A stretch of 6,574 nucleotides of DNA from Chitinophagaceae bacterium (GTDB taxonomy: Bacteria > Bacteroidota > Bacteroidia > Chitinophagales > Chitinophagaceae), in assembly GCA_025963615.1 (NCBI GenBank), contig JAOQAL010000517.1:1-6574 (forward strand), in the 5' to 3' direction. The position numbers were made by a program, and so were the translations under genes. Below are positions 5,600 to 6,574 of the stretch, in pieces. The notes beneath the pieces were generated by a model. That model searched no databases and was not told the origin of the DNA. It saw only the letters and a list, made by a program, of their open reading frames with translations. The number at the start of each line of letters is the position of its first letter. The stretch's first letter is position 1.

Positions 5600-6574
5600 A
5601 TGTCATATAAAATTAAAGCTATCTGCATGAAAGTCATGATTGTAGCGGGCTGCCTGCTATTATTACAGCCAGTTTTTGCTCAATATAATTTCCAGGAGCT
5701 GGATGAAACATTAAAGCAGAATCAAAAATTGTTGGGAAACAATGTAGCTGCCATGGTATGGAAAGGCGATACCATTGTTTATAAAAAAGAACTGGGCGAC
5801 TTTAACACCCGGACAGCGGCGCCGCTGGCATCCAGCAGTAAATGGCTTACAGCCGCTTTGGTTATGATGTTTGTTGAAGAAGGTAAAATTGGCCTTGATG
5901 ATAAGATTACAAAATGGCTTCCTGAGTTTGCCAGGTATGGTAAGAATTATATAACGATCCGGCTTTGCTTATCGCATATGACCGGTATACAACAGGATGA
6001 AAAATTAATTACCCGTTTTCTTGACCGCAAAAAATATGCTTCACTGGAAGAAGAAGTAAATTCTTTTGCCGCACGGGAGATACAAACCAATCCCGGAACA
6101 GAATTCCGTTACGGCAATACCGGTATCACGATTGCCGGAAGGGTGTTGGAAATCGTAAGTAAAAAAAGATTTGATTTGCTGATCCGGCAAAAATTATTTG
6201 TTCCCCTGGGCATGAGAAGAACAACCTTTTCGGATATGGAAGGTGGCGCCGTAAATCCTTCCGGCGGAGCACAATCGACCGCTGAAGATTATATAAAATT
6301 TCTCGCGATGTTGTTGAACAAAGGAAAGTTTGGCGGCAAACAAATACTAAGCGAGGAATCTGTAAATCAATTAATGCAGGTAACGGTTACACCGGATAAA
6401 ATAAAATATGCACCGAAGATAGCTCAAGGATATTCTTATGCTTTGGGAAGCTGGGTGTTGGAATCGGATGCGAATGGAAAAGCTACCGTTCTTGCCTGTC
6501 CCGGACTTTTTGGGGCATGGCCGGTTATTGATTATTGCCGCGGTTACGCTTCTCTTGTTTTGGCAAAATCTTTA
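5600..6574 (+). CDS. Secreted serine hydrolase, class C beta-lactamase/esterase fold (partial, runs off the window)
   Basis: 325 codons are present and the frame is still open at the right edge, so the C-terminus is missing. The family (beta-lactamase superfamily PF00144) includes class C beta-lactamases, DD-peptidases and esterases. Seen in order: a signal peptide (basic start, hydrophobic 12-26, likely signal peptidase I cut after VFA at 27); the catalytic SxxK at Ser78-Lys81; EEGKIGLDDKI (93-103); LSHMTG (124-129), the usual LLSHxxG; PG..FRYGNTG (165-175) with the Tyr171-Gly-Asn173 YxN motif; and LFVPLGM (199-205). The third motif, usually HTG or KTG-like, appears as C300-P301-G302 before LFGAWPVID. 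The protein probably acts in the periplasm or outside the cell; the substrate is unknown. ATG 5600 is chosen because it gives a proper basic n-region. ATG 5627 is in frame but leaves a shorter signal. No Shine-Dalgarno is present. Confidence 0.9.
   Translation, partial: MSYKIKAICMKVMIVAGCLLLLQPVFAQYNFQELDETLKQNQKLLGNNVAAMVWKGDTIVYKKELGDFNTRTAAPLASSSKWLTAALVMMFVEEGKIGLDDKITKWLPEFARYGKNYITIRLCLSHMTGIQQDEKLITRFLDRKKYASLEEEVNSFAAREIQTNPGTEFRYGNTGITIAGRVLEIVSKKRFDLLIRQKLFVPLGMRRTTFSDMEGGAVNPSGGAQSTAEDYIKFLAMLLNKGKFGGKQILSEESVNQLMQVTVTPDKIKYAPKIAQGYSYALGSWVLESDANGKATVLACPGLFGAWPVIDYCRGYASLVLAKSL

Noticed and set aside
5642..5653. Lipobox-like V-A-G-C (residues 15-18) in the serine hydrolase signal peptide
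   Set aside because: The cysteine sits in the middle of the hydrophobic stretch and is followed by LLLLQPVFA. Cleavage by signal peptidase I after VFA fits better than lipoprotein processing.

Overview
The window looks like ordinary chromosomal DNA from a member of the Bacteroidota, most likely a Chitinophagaceae-like soil or freshwater relative. This is inferred from gene content, moderate AT richness, leaders that mostly lack Shine-Dalgarno sequences, a small single-domain RRM protein, and the style of the MtnA and serine hydrolase proteins. No rRNA, tRNA, insertion sequence, phage gene or CRISPR array was seen.

Layout, left to right. (1) A small RNA-binding RRM protein is on the + strand (71-355). 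It is followed by a bidirectional hairpin terminator (371-405) and a second + strand terminator (444-468) that lies inside the 3' end of the next gene. (2) A convergent gene on the - strand (439-1008) encodes a DsbA/thioredoxin-fold protein whose CxxC motif has become SxxC. (3) A 458-bp stretch with no convincing gene (1009-1466) holds the leader of the DsbA-like gene and the trailer of the next one. (4) mtnA on the - strand (1467-2594) encodes a methylthioribose-1-phosphate isomerase family protein with its catalytic residues intact but divergent substrate-loop motifs. A palindrome sits at its probable promoter. (5) clpB on the - strand (2757-5384) is a complete 875-residue disaggregase with a terminator just after its stop. 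(6) A 215-bp divergent regulatory region (5385-5599) contains a 7-bp inverted repeat. (7) A secreted class-C beta-lactamase-fold serine hydrolase on the + strand starts at 5600 and runs off the right edge.

The genes do not form an obvious pathway or operon. mtnA and clpB share a strand but are separated by 162 bp and a terminator, so they are probably separate transcription units. Shared themes are stress and housekeeping: protein disaggregation (ClpB), RNA binding (RRM) and salvage of S-adenosylmethionine by-products (MtnA). I found no convincing undescribed multi-gene system. The points most worth a second look are the SxxC thioredoxin-fold protein, the MtnA motif changes, the degenerate third motif of the serine hydrolase, and the terminator embedded in the neighbouring gene.
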